NCBI GenBank assembly: GCA_003565195.1
Contig: PXCX01000293.1
Location: 1 to 10,988 of the forward strand
DNA from: PVC group bacterium
GTDB lineage: Bacteria > Verrucomicrobiota > Kiritimatiellia > CAIKKV01 > PXCX01
Direction of reading: 5' to 3'
DNA: 10,988 nt
The notes below the pieces were generated by a model, which saw only the letters and a program-made list of their open reading frames with translations, searched no databases and had not been told where the DNA came from. Below are positions 1 to 6,830 of this stretch, one piece after another. How positions within the stretch are numbered: position 1 is the first letter of the stretch; each line of letters opens with the position of its first letter. The position numbers and the translations under genes are program-made.

Positions 1-1
1 A

Positions 2-1090
2 AGCAGACGACACGATCGTCAAACGCTTGCGGATGTCGGTGAAAGGGTTTTGATTGAGCTAATCCGTCGCCGGGCAATGGTGTCCGGGATGCCATTAGCA
101 GACGGTCTACGGGTTGGAATCGGCGACGATTGCGCCGTAACCATGCCACCCGATCCGGCGCAATGGGATACTTTGCTTACTTCCGATGCCGTCATCGAGA
201 ACGTCCACTTTATGCCGGCGACCGATTCCGCCCTGGTTGGCCATAAAGCCATGGGCCGCTGTCTCAGCGATGTGGCGGCCATGGGCGGCGAACCATGCTG
301 GGCGCTGGTCAATCTGGTTGCACCGCCGTCAACGCCGCTCGTCTGGGTCGATGCGATGATGAACGGTCTGATCGATACGGCGGCCACCTGTGCCGCCACC
401 GTGGTCGGCGGGGATGTCGCGATGGGGCCGACGTTACAGGTTCATGTGTTTTTGCTCGGCCGTGTACCGGTTGGTTGCGCGGTCCGCCGCGATGGCGCAC
501 GCCCCGGCGATGCCATTTTTGTGACCGGTCAACTGGGAGGTTCGTTGGCGGGACGCCACCTGACGTTTCAACCGCGGCTGGCAGAAGGCGCGTGGTTGCG
601 GGCCGGCGGATGGGCCAGCGCCATGATCGATCTAAGCGATGGTCTGAGCATCGATACCCGTCGCTTACTGACTGCCTCCGGCTTGGCCGGCCGGATTTTT
701 CTGGATCAAATCCCGTTGACCGCGGCTGCCGCCAATATGGCGGACGGACGAACGGCGCAGGATCATGCCTTGAACGATGGTGAAGATTATGAGTTGCTTT
801 TTTCGGTCAATTCCGCTAAAAGGGATCGCATCCTGAAGGAATGGTCTGACGCGGGATTAACCACGTCATGTACCTTGATCGGCGAAATCGTCGAAGGCGA
901 CGCCGGCCGGCTTGATGGTGTGACGGATAAAGGCGACATCCTGCCACTGGAAAAAGGTTATGAACATTTTGGAACATCAAACACGGCGAACCCGTTCGGC
1001 CGCGGCAACGCGTGCTTTGGCCGCCGAATGGCTGATGCAATGGACGGCGACCGCAACCGTGACACTGGCGTTGATGGGCGATCTGGGTAG
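2..1090 (+). CDS. thiL: Thiamine-monophosphate kinase ThiL (5' partial, extended 3' end)
   Basis: ThiL phosphorylates thiamine monophosphate to thiamine diphosphate using ATP in the cytoplasm, the last step of thiamine cofactor synthesis. Numbering from the TTG at 50, hallmarks are GIGDDCAV (23-30), a SDAVIENVHF segment (45-54) like the family's metal-binding stretch, DVAAMGG (74-80), GGD (120-122), DLSDGL (194-199) and NDGEDYELLF (242-251). The frame stays open to the left edge. Codons before the TTG read TLADVGERV, which continues the usual ThiL N-terminus (T-L-x-x-G-E-x-x-L-I-x-x-I), and no ATG, GTG or TTG lies between base 2 and base 50. The true start is therefore probably left of the window. 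ThiL proteins normally end near GY(D/E)HF, here residues 303-307 at about 956-970. This frame runs 39 residues further, to a TAG at 1088-1090, over the start of tsaE; that tail looks non-functional. Family assignment is very secure; both ends are the uncertain parts. Confidence 0.95.
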   Translation, partial: SRRHDRQTLADVGERVLIELIRRRAMVSGMPLADGLRVGIGDDCAVTMPPDPAQWDTLLTSDAVIENVHFMPATDSALVGHKAMGRCLSDVAAMGGEPCWALVNLVAPPSTPLVWVDAMMNGLIDTAATCAATVVGGDVAMGPTLQVHVFLLGRVPVGCAVRRDGARPGDAIFVTGQLGGSLAGRHLTFQPRLAEGAWLRAGGWASAMIDLSDGLSIDTRRLLTASGLAGRIFLDQIPLTAAAANMADGRTAQDHALNDGEDYELLFSVNSAKRDRILKEWSDAGLTTSCTLIGEIVEGDAGRLDGVTDKGDILPLEKGYEHFGTSNTANPFGRGNACFGRRMADAMDGDRNRDTGVDGRSG

Positions 1091-1433
1091 CGGGAAAACG
1101 TGTTTTGTTCAGGGATTGGCCCAAGCAATGAACATCGCCGAGCCGGTGACCAGCCCGACATTCACCCTGCTGAACGAGTACCAGGGACCGCACCGCAAAC
1201 TGTTTCATGCGGACTGGTACCGGCTTAATGATGCGATGGACGTCGAAACTCTGGGACTTGATGACGCTTTGACTGTTCCGCGGGCGGTGGTTGCCGTCGA
1301 ATGGCCGGAACGGGACTTGGAATGGTTTCCTGAAAAAACGATTTATATCCGATTCCGTCTGGGAGATGTCCCCGACGAACGCATCATAAATCAATCCCTT
1401 GATCCAGTAATCCTTCAATCGGACAATCTGTAA
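960..1433 (+). CDS. tsaE: tRNA t6A biosynthesis ATPase TsaE (YjeE family)
   Basis: TsaE is the small P-loop ATPase that works with TsaB and TsaD to place threonylcarbamoyl on A37 of tRNAs reading ANN codons. The 157-residue product is normal for the family. It has Walker A GDLGSGKT (40-47), a switch-like SPTFTL (65-70), HADWYRL (83-89) with the acidic D85 matching the Mg/Walker-B position, and VEWPE (113-117) before a variable C-terminus. The ATG at 960 places the P-loop about where it lies in E. coli TsaE, so this start is preferred although no clear Shine-Dalgarno is visible. The gene lies out of frame over the last 131 nt of the thiL frame, and its ATG sits inside the Gly-Tyr-Glu codons of thiL, which suggests translational coupling. 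The antiporter begins 2 nt after the TAA stop. Neither TsaB nor TsaD is in the window. Confidence 0.96.
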   Translation: MNILEHQTRRTRSAAATRALAAEWLMQWTATATVTLALMGDLGSGKTCFVQGLAQAMNIAEPVTSPTFTLLNEYQGPHRKLFHADWYRLNDAMDVETLGLDDALTVPRAVVAVEWPERDLEWFPEKTIYIRFRLGDVPDERIINQSLDPVILQSDNL

Positions 1434-1435
1434 CC

Positions 1436-3931
1436 ATGTTTCCCATTGATGATCCAGTCCAGGTTTTCGCGATCGTGATGGCAATTGTACTTGTCGCGCC
1501 GCTGGTATTCGAAAGACTCCGGGTTCCCGGAATTATCGGGCTGATCGTTGCCGGGATTTTGATCGGACCGTACACCTTCAATATTCTTCAACGGGAAGGT
1601 CCGCTGGAATTGCTGGGCGAAGTCGGCCTGTTGTATATCATGTTTGTCGCCGGTCTGGAAATCGATCTTAACCAGTTCATGCGACAGCGTTCCCACAGCC
1701 TTGTTTTCGGTATGCTGACGTTCTTTGTCCCGTTGATTCTGGGAACGGCCATGGGATGGTACGTGCTCGACATGCGTTTGCCGGCAGCCGTTTTGCTGGC
1801 CACCATGTTTTCGTCGCATACCTTGATGACCTACCCGATTGCCAGCCGGCTGGGACTTGCCAAGGTACGCTCGGTTACGACAGGTGTCGGAGGCACCCTG
1901 CTTACCGATACGGCTGCCCTGCTGGTGTTGGCGGTCATCGCCGGTATGACGGTGGGCGAGATCGATGGCTGGTTCTGGACACGGATGTTGACCTTGATGA
2001 CGGTTTACATGCTGGGTGTGTTTTGGATGTTGCCGCGCCTGACACGCTGGTTTTTCCGCTATGTCGATCCGGATGGGGCTACCGAGTATATGTTTGTCCT
2101 GACAGCCGTGTTTCTGTGTTCCTGGCTGGCGCATGTTGCGGGACTGGAACCGATTATCGGCGCTTTCCTGGCGGGCCTGCTGCTTAACCGGTTTGTTCCG
2201 GAACGTAGCGTGCTGATGAATCGTATTCAGTTTGTCGGCAATTCCCTGTTTATTCCGTTCTTTTTGGTTACCGTCGGCATGCTGGTTAATTTGCGTCTTT
2301 TGATTGCCGGCTTCGAAGTGTGGAAATTCGCCCTCGCCATGTTGGCATGCGCGATCGTCGCCAAATGGATCGCGGCCGTGTTCACCCGTATGATTCTGCG
2401 CTATCACCGCTATGAAGGACACTTGATTTTCGGATTGAGCGTCAATCAGGCGGCGGCCACATTGGCGGCCGTGATGGTGGGATACCGTTTGGAAATTTTC
2501 GACGAATCGATTCTGACGGGAACCATATTCATGATCATGGGAACTTGCTTTCTGGGACCCTGGGTTACGCAGAGCGCCGCGCGGCGGGTGGCGCTGATGG
2601 CGGAACGCGAACCGTATAATCCGGGCGATGCGCCGCAACGTATCCTGGTGCCGCTGGCCAATCCCGAGACGGCGCCCATTCTGATGAGTCTGGCGTGTAT
2701 GTTGCGCTCAAGCCAATCCAAGGAACCGGTGTACCCTTTGACCGCGATTTTGGAAGGCGGCGATACCGAGGCACGTGTGGCTGCCGGCGAAAAACTGCTG
2801 GGTAACGCCCTGGTGAGCGCTATCGCCGCTAATGTTCCCGTGGTGCCGGTGACGCGCGTCGATATCAATGTGGCGTCCGCGATTCTAAGCGCGATACGCG
2901 ATTACCGGATATCGACCGTCATCGTCGGCTGGAACGGTGAAAATTCGTCACGACAACGAATCTTCGGACGTGTTCTGGATACACTGGTGGAATTGAGTCG
3001 CCAAATGGTTATCGTTGCGCGCGCCGATTCCCCGTTGAATACAACCCAACGTGTAATCATGGCTCTGCCGCCGTTGGCCGAGCGCCATGTCGGATTGGAA
3101 ACCGGGTTGCATACCGTGAAAATTTTGGCACACCAAATCGGCGCGCAGTTGGTTGTTGTGTCGACGCCCGAAACACTGGATAACATTCAGCCGGTTCTCG
3201 AACGAAGTCATCCCAAATTGGACGTCGAAACCATGACTTTGCGCTCATGGAATAGTTTGCCCTCCTTTCTTAAGAATCATTTGCGAGAAGGTGATCTGAC
3301 GGTCATGATGGGGGTGCGCAAGGGACGTCTGGCCTGGCAACCCGCGCTGGACCGATTGCCGTCACGTTTTTGTCAGGAATTGCACGGGCATGATTTTCTC
3401 GTCTTTTACCTGCCTGAATCCCGTCTTGACGAAGAGTATGGGACGCCTTTGCCGCTATCCGGTTCGATAACGGCTCACCTGTTGCCGCCGGAACGCACCC
3501 GGCTGGATCTCGATGGCAGGACACTTGAGGAAACAGTTAGAACCTTGTTGCAGGGAACATTCGCCAGTATGCCTGATGCGCTGGAACGATTGACTCAAAG
3601 GTTGGTGGTTATCGGTCGTGAGGAACCGGTGGAGCTTACGGCGGGCGCCGTTTTGCTGCATACCCACACCGCGGATGTGGCGGCGCCGGCCGTGCATCTG
3701 GCCGTCAATCGATCCGGTTTCGATGTCCCTCAAACAACCCAGCCGCCTAAAGTGTTGCTTCTGTTGCTTAGTCCGCGCAATCAACCACCGTCATTGCATC
3801 TTCAAATGCTTGCCATGATTGCCCGTTGGGTTCGCCGTCCCAAAGCAATCGAAACTATTTGCAGGGCACGTGACTTCAATGATTTGCCGCCGCTAACGTC
3901 CTCGCTACCGCAAACCGCAAAAGAAGACTGA
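1436..3931 (+). CDS. CPA2-type cation/proton antiporter with tandem Usp and PTS EIIA-like domains
   Basis: This 831-residue protein is predicted to exchange Na+ or K+ for protons across the inner membrane. Residues 1-385 form a Na_H_Exchanger (CPA2) domain with about 12-13 hydrophobic segments. The family-like stretch GGTLLTDTAALL (152-163) carries a likely ion-site aspartate, D158, and GAFLAGLLLN (242-251) is also typical. Residues 401-530 and 537-660 look like two Usp folds (ILVPLANP, VIVGWNGE, MVIVARA; then VIMALPP, LVVVSTP). The nucleotide-binding glycine pattern is degenerate, especially in the second copy. Residues about 690-825 resemble a type-2 PTS EIIA (PtsN/fructose) domain. Its AGAVLLHTHT (736-745) aligns with the family's GxAxPHG motif, putting H742 at the phosphorylation site, although the usual Pro and Gly beside it are Leu and Thr. 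VLLLLLSP, LHLQMLAMIARWV and the final helix also fit. The ATG lies 2 nt after tsaE with only a weak GGA upstream. Ion specificity cannot be read from the sequence. EIIA-Ntr is known to act on K+ transport in E. coli, so the fusion suggests PTS control of ion exchange, which is inference. Confidence 0.9.
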   Translation: MFPIDDPVQVFAIVMAIVLVAPLVFERLRVPGIIGLIVAGILIGPYTFNILQREGPLELLGEVGLLYIMFVAGLEIDLNQFMRQRSHSLVFGMLTFFVPLILGTAMGWYVLDMRLPAAVLLATMFSSHTLMTYPIASRLGLAKVRSVTTGVGGTLLTDTAALLVLAVIAGMTVGEIDGWFWTRMLTLMTVYMLGVFWMLPRLTRWFFRYVDPDGATEYMFVLTAVFLCSWLAHVAGLEPIIGAFLAGLLLNRFVPERSVLMNRIQFVGNSLFIPFFLVTVGMLVNLRLLIAGFEVWKFALAMLACAIVAKWIAAVFTRMILRYHRYEGHLIFGLSVNQAAATLAAVMVGYRLEIFDESILTGTIFMIMGTCFLGPWVTQSAARRVALMAEREPYNPGDAPQRILVPLANPETAPILMSLACMLRSSQSKEPVYPLTAILEGGDTEARVAAGEKLLGNALVSAIAANVPVVPVTRVDINVASAILSAIRDYRISTVIVGWNGENSSRQRIFGRVLDTLVELSRQMVIVARADSPLNTTQRVIMALPPLAERHVGLETGLHTVKILAHQIGAQLVVVSTPETLDNIQPVLERSHPKLDVETMTLRSWNSLPSFLKNHLREGDLTVMMGVRKGRLAWQPALDRLPSRFCQELHGHDFLVFYLPESRLDEEYGTPLPLSGSITAHLLPPERTRLDLDGRTLEETVRTLLQGTFASMPDALERLTQRLVVIGREEPVELTAGAVLLHTHTADVAAPAVHLAVNRSGFDVPQTTQPPKVLLLLLSPRNQPPSLHLQMLAMIARWVRRPKAIETICRARDFNDLPPLTSSLPQTAKED

Positions 3932-3941
3932 AGACTCCAAG

Positions 3942-3968
3942 GCGGGCTTCGCCCGCAACTGAAGCCCG
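3942..3968. terminator. Hairpin pair at convergent gene junction
   Basis: The 46-nt gap between the antiporter stop and the peptidase stop holds GCGGGC (3942-3947), loop TTC and GCCCGC (3951-3956), a perfect 6-bp GC stem. A competing 8-bp stem pairs CGGGCTTC (3943-3950) with GAAGCCCG (3961-3968). Either could end or protect the converging transcripts from both sides. There is no T-tract on either strand, so intrinsic termination is uncertain. Confidence 0.45.
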
Positions 3969-3977
3969 GATAAGTCA

Positions 3978-5051
3978 CTAGCGATGGTCTCCCGGTTCAA
4001 ACCGTTCGGAACCGTCGAGCTGGGTCAGGTAGGCCGCGATCAAGCGCGCCGTATCGCGCACATCGTCGAGACAGATCACTTCAACCGGCGAATGAATATA
4101 GCGTGTCGGCACGCTGAGCAAGCCGGCCGCGACCCCGGTGCGACTGAGTTGCATGGCGTTGGCGTCGGTACCGCTGCCGCGCGCGATCGGTTGCATCTGG
4201 GTCTTGATCTTTGCTTTGCGGGCAACACTGTCCAAACGGTTCACCAGATGCGGGTTGAAGTTCGGGCCGCGATGCGTTATCGGGCCGCCACCAAGTACGG
4301 CTTCACCAATGCGTTTGGGATCGACATCGGGTTGATCGGTGGCAAACCCCACATCCACTGCGATGCCGGCCTTGGGCTCGACACTGAATGCTGCCGTTTG
4401 CGCGCCGCGTAACCCGATTTCCTCCTGGACGGTACTGACAGCATGGACGGCGACCTTGAGGGGTTTGTTCTTAAGTAAACGCAGCACGTCCGTCACGATA
4501 AACGCCCCGATACGGTCATCAAAACCGCGACAGGCAACCCGGCCGTCCAGCAATTCCGTCCAGTGGCTGTCGATCGTGGCGACATCTCCAAGCGCTACAT
4601 GTTTCTCGGCGCTTTTACGCGTTTTGGCGCCGATATCGATCCATAACTCATGCGCTTTCCAGGTCTTGCCGGCGCGCTCCTTGTCATCCATCAAATGAAT
4701 CGGTTTGGCGCCGATAACACCGGGAATATCCCCGCGCGCTGTATGAATCCGGATCCTTTCACCTTGCAGCAAGGCCGTGTTGACTCCGCCGACACAACTG
4801 AAATAAAGCAGCCCCTTATCGTCGATATGCATGATCATCAACCCGATTTCGTCGCAGTGTCCCGCCAGCATCACTCGATAGGCGCCGCCGGGATTGAGCA
4901 GGCCATGGACATTGCCGTGAACATCCGTGTGGACCTTGTCGGCGTATTGGCGCATATAAGCCGCGACCACCGCCTGGCCGGGTTGTTCGTAGCCGGACGG
5001 TGTGGGTTGACGCAATAAATCTTTCAGAAATTCGGTGGCTTTGGCGTTCAT
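3978..5051 (-). CDS. M42 family metallopeptidase (FrvX/glutamyl aminopeptidase-like)
   Basis: A 357-residue cytosolic di-zinc or di-cobalt aminopeptidase of family M42; members form dodecameric TET particles that trim peptides. All expected residues are present: H65 and D67 in AGHCDEIG, D178 in GFDDRIG (bridging metal), E210 and E211 in VQEEIGLRGA (catalytic base and metal ligand), D233 in AVDVGF, and H320 in RYIHSPVE. The N-terminal KDLLRQPTPSGYE is also typical. The chosen start is the ATG at 5051 because AAGGAG lies just upstream (5056-5061) and homologues begin this way. An in-frame ATG at 5195 would add 48 residues of low-complexity sequence that run through the promoter, so it is rejected. 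The gene is transcribed toward the antiporter and appears monocistronic. Substrate preference (Glu/Asp, Lys or broad) cannot be told, and the old label 'endoglucanase' for relatives is a misannotation. Confidence 0.96.
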   Translation of the reverse strand: MNAKATEFLKDLLRQPTPSGYEQPGQAVVAAYMRQYADKVHTDVHGNVHGLLNPGGAYRVMLAGHCDEIGLMIMHIDDKGLLYFSCVGGVNTALLQGERIRIHTARGDIPGVIGAKPIHLMDDKERAGKTWKAHELWIDIGAKTRKSAEKHVALGDVATIDSHWTELLDGRVACRGFDDRIGAFIVTDVLRLLKNKPLKVAVHAVSTVQEEIGLRGAQTAAFSVEPKAGIAVDVGFATDQPDVDPKRIGEAVLGGGPITHRGPNFNPHLVNRLDSVARKAKIKTQMQPIARGSGTDANAMQLSRTGVAAGLLSVPTRYIHSPVEVICLDDVRDTARLIAAYLTQLDGSERFEPGDHR

Positions 5052-5055
5052 GATA

Positions 5056-5061
5056 CTCCTT
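5056..5061 (-). promoter_or_regulatory. Ribosome binding site of the M42 peptidase
   Basis: On the minus strand AAGGAG stands 4 nt before the ATG at 5051. It decides the start against the longer in-frame ATG at 5195, which has no comparable site. Confidence 0.75.
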
Positions 5062-5154
5062 CTGTTTGGGGGTCGACCTCCCCGCTGCGGGCGGAAAGGC
5101 GCGTCGTCCGTTGGAAGCCCGGCAAGAGCTGCTTCCGGTTTTCCGATTGATGCG

Positions 5155-5183
5155 GTTATACCAAACCGCCGCCGATCGATCAA
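5155..5183 (-). promoter_or_regulatory. Sigma-70-like promoter of the M42 peptidase
   Basis: On the minus strand, TTGATC (5183-5178) is followed after exactly 17 nt by TATAAC (5160-5155). The -35 matches consensus at 4 of 6 positions and the -10 at 5 of 6. Transcription would start near 5148, giving a leader of about 97 nt. The assignment rests on sequence and position only. Confidence 0.6.
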
Positions 5184-5194
5184 GCTAAAATCCA

Positions 5195-5401
5195 CTGGAC
5201 ATTCCCCGGCGACCAGCAGTTCTCATTTTGGCCTCATTCTTTTGTCCGCGGCGGGTCCGGCCTCCGGCTCGGCGAGCGGCCCTGCCCTACCTTGGAAACG
5301 ACCCAAAACATCGTAAAAACAGGTAGGGACGGACCGCCGGGCCGTCCGTCGATAATATGAAGCGGCCAAAATGAGAATTGCTGCCCGGCGACAAGTCCCT
5401 G
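5195..5401. repeat. Large imperfect palindrome (MITE-like or cruciform-forming repeat)
   Basis: Nearly the whole stretch folds back on itself. The clearest arms are 5214-5233 and 5364-5383, complementary at 19 of 20 positions. Pairing extends outward with gaps, from CTGGACATTCCCCGGCGAC on the left (about 5195-5213) to CCCGGCGACAAGTCC on the right (5384-5398). An inner pair, CCCTACCT (5285-5292) and AGGTAGGG (5321-5328), encloses a 28-nt loop. The left half is about 20 nt longer than the right. The right half also contains its own stem, GACGGAC (5328-5334) with GTCCGTC (5344-5350). No transposase and no clear target duplication are seen. It sits exactly between the two divergent promoters. It may be a genome-dispersed repeat, a decayed miniature element, or a structural barrier between transcription units. 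Confidence 0.75.
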
Positions 5402-5429
5402 TTGACATTTTTATTCAAACCGCTACTAT
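5402..5429 (+). promoter_or_regulatory. Sigma-70-like promoter of ilvC
   Basis: TTGACA (5402-5407) is a perfect -35. TACTAT (5424-5429), 16 nt later, is a 4-of-6 match to the -10. Transcription would begin near 5436, leaving a leader of about 77 nt. The leader shows no clear attenuator hairpin, leader peptide rich in Ile, Leu or Val codons, or T-box. The -35 directly abuts the right end of the palindrome. Confidence 0.65.
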
Positions 5430-5492
5430 TATAAAACGTTCGCTGAAAGACGGGCGGAATACGAAGCGAAATCGAAACTGGCTGAATAAAAG

Positions 5493-5498
5493 AAGGAG
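5493..5498 (+). promoter_or_regulatory. Candidate ribosome binding site of ilvC
   Basis: AAGGAG lies 14 nt before the ilvC ATG, which is longer than usual. A second, weaker CAGG (5507-5510) lies only 2 nt before the ATG. No other in-frame start fits the conserved N-terminus better, so the ATG at 5513 is kept. Confidence 0.5.
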
Positions 5499-5512
5499 TT
5501 CTAAAACAGGTT

Positions 5513-6625
5513 ATGGCAACAATTGATTTTGGCGGAGTGAAAGAAGATGTGGTGACGCGCAAGGAATTCCCGCTGACGCGTGCCCGCAAGGTATTGAAGA
5601 ACGAAACGATCGCTGTCATCGGATACGGCGTGCAGGGACCGGCCCAGGCCTTGAATCTCAAGGATAACGGATTCAATGTAATCATTGGCCAAGCCAAAGC
5701 CTTCCAACGCGATTGGAAACGCGCCGTTAAGGACGGCTGGAAACCGGGTGAAACTCTGTTTGATATCCCCGAGGCAGTCCAGCGTGGTACGGTGATCCAG
5801 ATGCTGGTATCGGATGCAGCCCAGAAAAAAATCTGGCCCGAAGTAAAGAAGCAACTTAATCCCGGCGATGCGCTCTACTTTTCGCACGGATTTTCAATCG
5901 TATATCGTGACCAGACCGGTATTGTGCCGCCGGACGATGTCGATGTGCTGATCGTGGCGCCTAAAGGATCAGGGACCTCGGTGCGCCGTAATTTCCTTTC
6001 CGGCGCAGGCATCAATTCCAGTTACGGCGTGTTTCAGGATGCAACCGGGCGGGCGGAGGAACGCTGCAAGGCGCTTGGTATCGGCATCGGTTCGGGCTAC
6101 CTTTTCCCGACCACCTTTGAACACGAGGTCTACAGCGATCTGACCGGTGAACGCGGAGTTCTGATGGGCGCGCTGGCCGGCGTTATGGAAGCCCAATATG
6201 ATGTACTGCGTAAAAACGGGCATTCCCCCAGCGAAGCGTTCAACGAAACGGTCGAGGAATTGACCCAGAGTTTGATCCGGTTGGTCGATGAAAACGGAAT
6301 GGACTGGATGTTTGCCAACTGTTCGGCCACCGCCCAGCGGGGTGCACTCGACTGGCGTCCGAAATTCAAGAAAGCCGTGGCGCCGGTTTTCAAGGAACTG
6401 TATAAAGCCGTCAAAACCGGCAAGGAAACCAAGCGGGTGTTGAGCGTATGCGGTAAACGCGATTACCAGGAACGGCTCGACAGGGAGCTGGCTGCCATCG
6501 GTAATTCCGAAATGTGGCAGGCCGGTCGCGCCGTCCGCAATTTGCGGCCCAAAACAAAAGCCAGCGCTTCCAAAAAAGCCGGCTCAACTAAACTGCGCGG
6601 AGTATCCGGACGCGGTTCCAATTAA
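5513..6625 (+). CDS. ilvC: Ketol-acid reductoisomerase, class I
   Basis: IlvC isomerises and reduces acetolactate or acetohydroxybutyrate to the dihydroxy acids of valine, leucine and isoleucine synthesis, using NAD(P)H and Mg2+. The 370-residue product has the Rossmann motif GYGVQG (37-42), SHGF (124-127), VAPKGSGTSVRR (148-159), YSDLTGERG (207-215) with metal ligands D209 and E213, FNETVEELTQSL (243-254) with E245 and E249, and the CS-TAQRGALDW stretch (270-281). It has a single knotted domain, so it is the short class I form, of the type I associate with Bacteroidetes and PVC bacteria. The core ends at about residue 346 (VRNLRP). The last 24 residues are a Lys/Ser/Gly-rich basic tail not needed for the fold. 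The gene stands alone, with its own promoter and flanked by inverted repeats. No ilvB, ilvN or ilvD is nearby. Whether it prefers NADH or NADPH is not obvious. Confidence 0.97.
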   Translation: MATIDFGGVKEDVVTRKEFPLTRARKVLKNETIAVIGYGVQGPAQALNLKDNGFNVIIGQAKAFQRDWKRAVKDGWKPGETLFDIPEAVQRGTVIQMLVSDAAQKKIWPEVKKQLNPGDALYFSHGFSIVYRDQTGIVPPDDVDVLIVAPKGSGTSVRRNFLSGAGINSSYGVFQDATGRAEERCKALGIGIGSGYLFPTTFEHEVYSDLTGERGVLMGALAGVMEAQYDVLRKNGHSPSEAFNETVEELTQSLIRLVDENGMDWMFANCSATAQRGALDWRPKFKKAVAPVFKELYKAVKTGKETKRVLSVCGKRDYQERLDRELAAIGNSEMWQAGRAVRNLRPKTKASASKKAGSTKLRGVSGRGSN

Positions 6626-6647
6626 GGCGGCGAAGCGCGCAATTGAA

Positions 6648-6752
6648 GTGTGTGGATGTGCGGGTTGTGTGAGAGAGTGTTTGAAAAGCGAGAAACAGGC
6701 GTCGAAAAACTTTCTTACACCCCCACACCCACGAACTCACATACCCACAAAC
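6648..6752. repeat. GT/CA-rich imperfect inverted repeat downstream of ilvC
   Basis: The core stem pairs GTGTGAGAGAGTGTTT (6667-6682) with AAAAACTTTCTTACAC (6705-6720). 15 of 16 positions pair in RNA if G-U is allowed, around a 22-nt loop. Outer segments GTGTGTGGATGTG (6648-6660) and CACATACCCACAAAC (6738-6752) are also largely complementary, with a short bulge. The left half is strikingly GT-rich and the right half CA-rich. It lies 22 nt after the ilvC stop and could end or stabilise that transcript, or be a dispersed intergenic repeat. There is no T-run immediately after it. The remaining 78 nt before hflX are AT-rich around 6771-6790 but hold no convincing promoter. Confidence 0.6.
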
Positions 6753-6830
6753 AGAAGTTGCTTGGTGAAATTATAAACGCAAAAAAGTGTATGTTCACCG
6801 AAAAGGTTCTAAGCGGGTAAGCCGGCGCGA

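Noticed and set aside
1415..2638. 407-codon minus-strand frame opposite the antiporter
   Set aside because: It is very rich in Gln, His and Arg, resembles no protein family, and lies opposite clear transmembrane coding. It is a shadow of codon bias on the plus strand.
5052..5195. 48-residue N-terminal extension of the M42 peptidase
   Set aside because: The ATG at 5051 has an AAGGAG site and fits the family, and the longer start would place the predicted promoter inside the coding sequence.
5436..5512. ilvC leader as a T-box, riboswitch or attenuator
   Set aside because: No stable hairpin, Val/Leu/Ile-rich leader peptide or T-box sequence is visible.
6791..6820. Nine-codon frame before hflX as a possible leader peptide
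   Set aside because: No ribosome binding site, no telling codon run and no attenuator structure around it.
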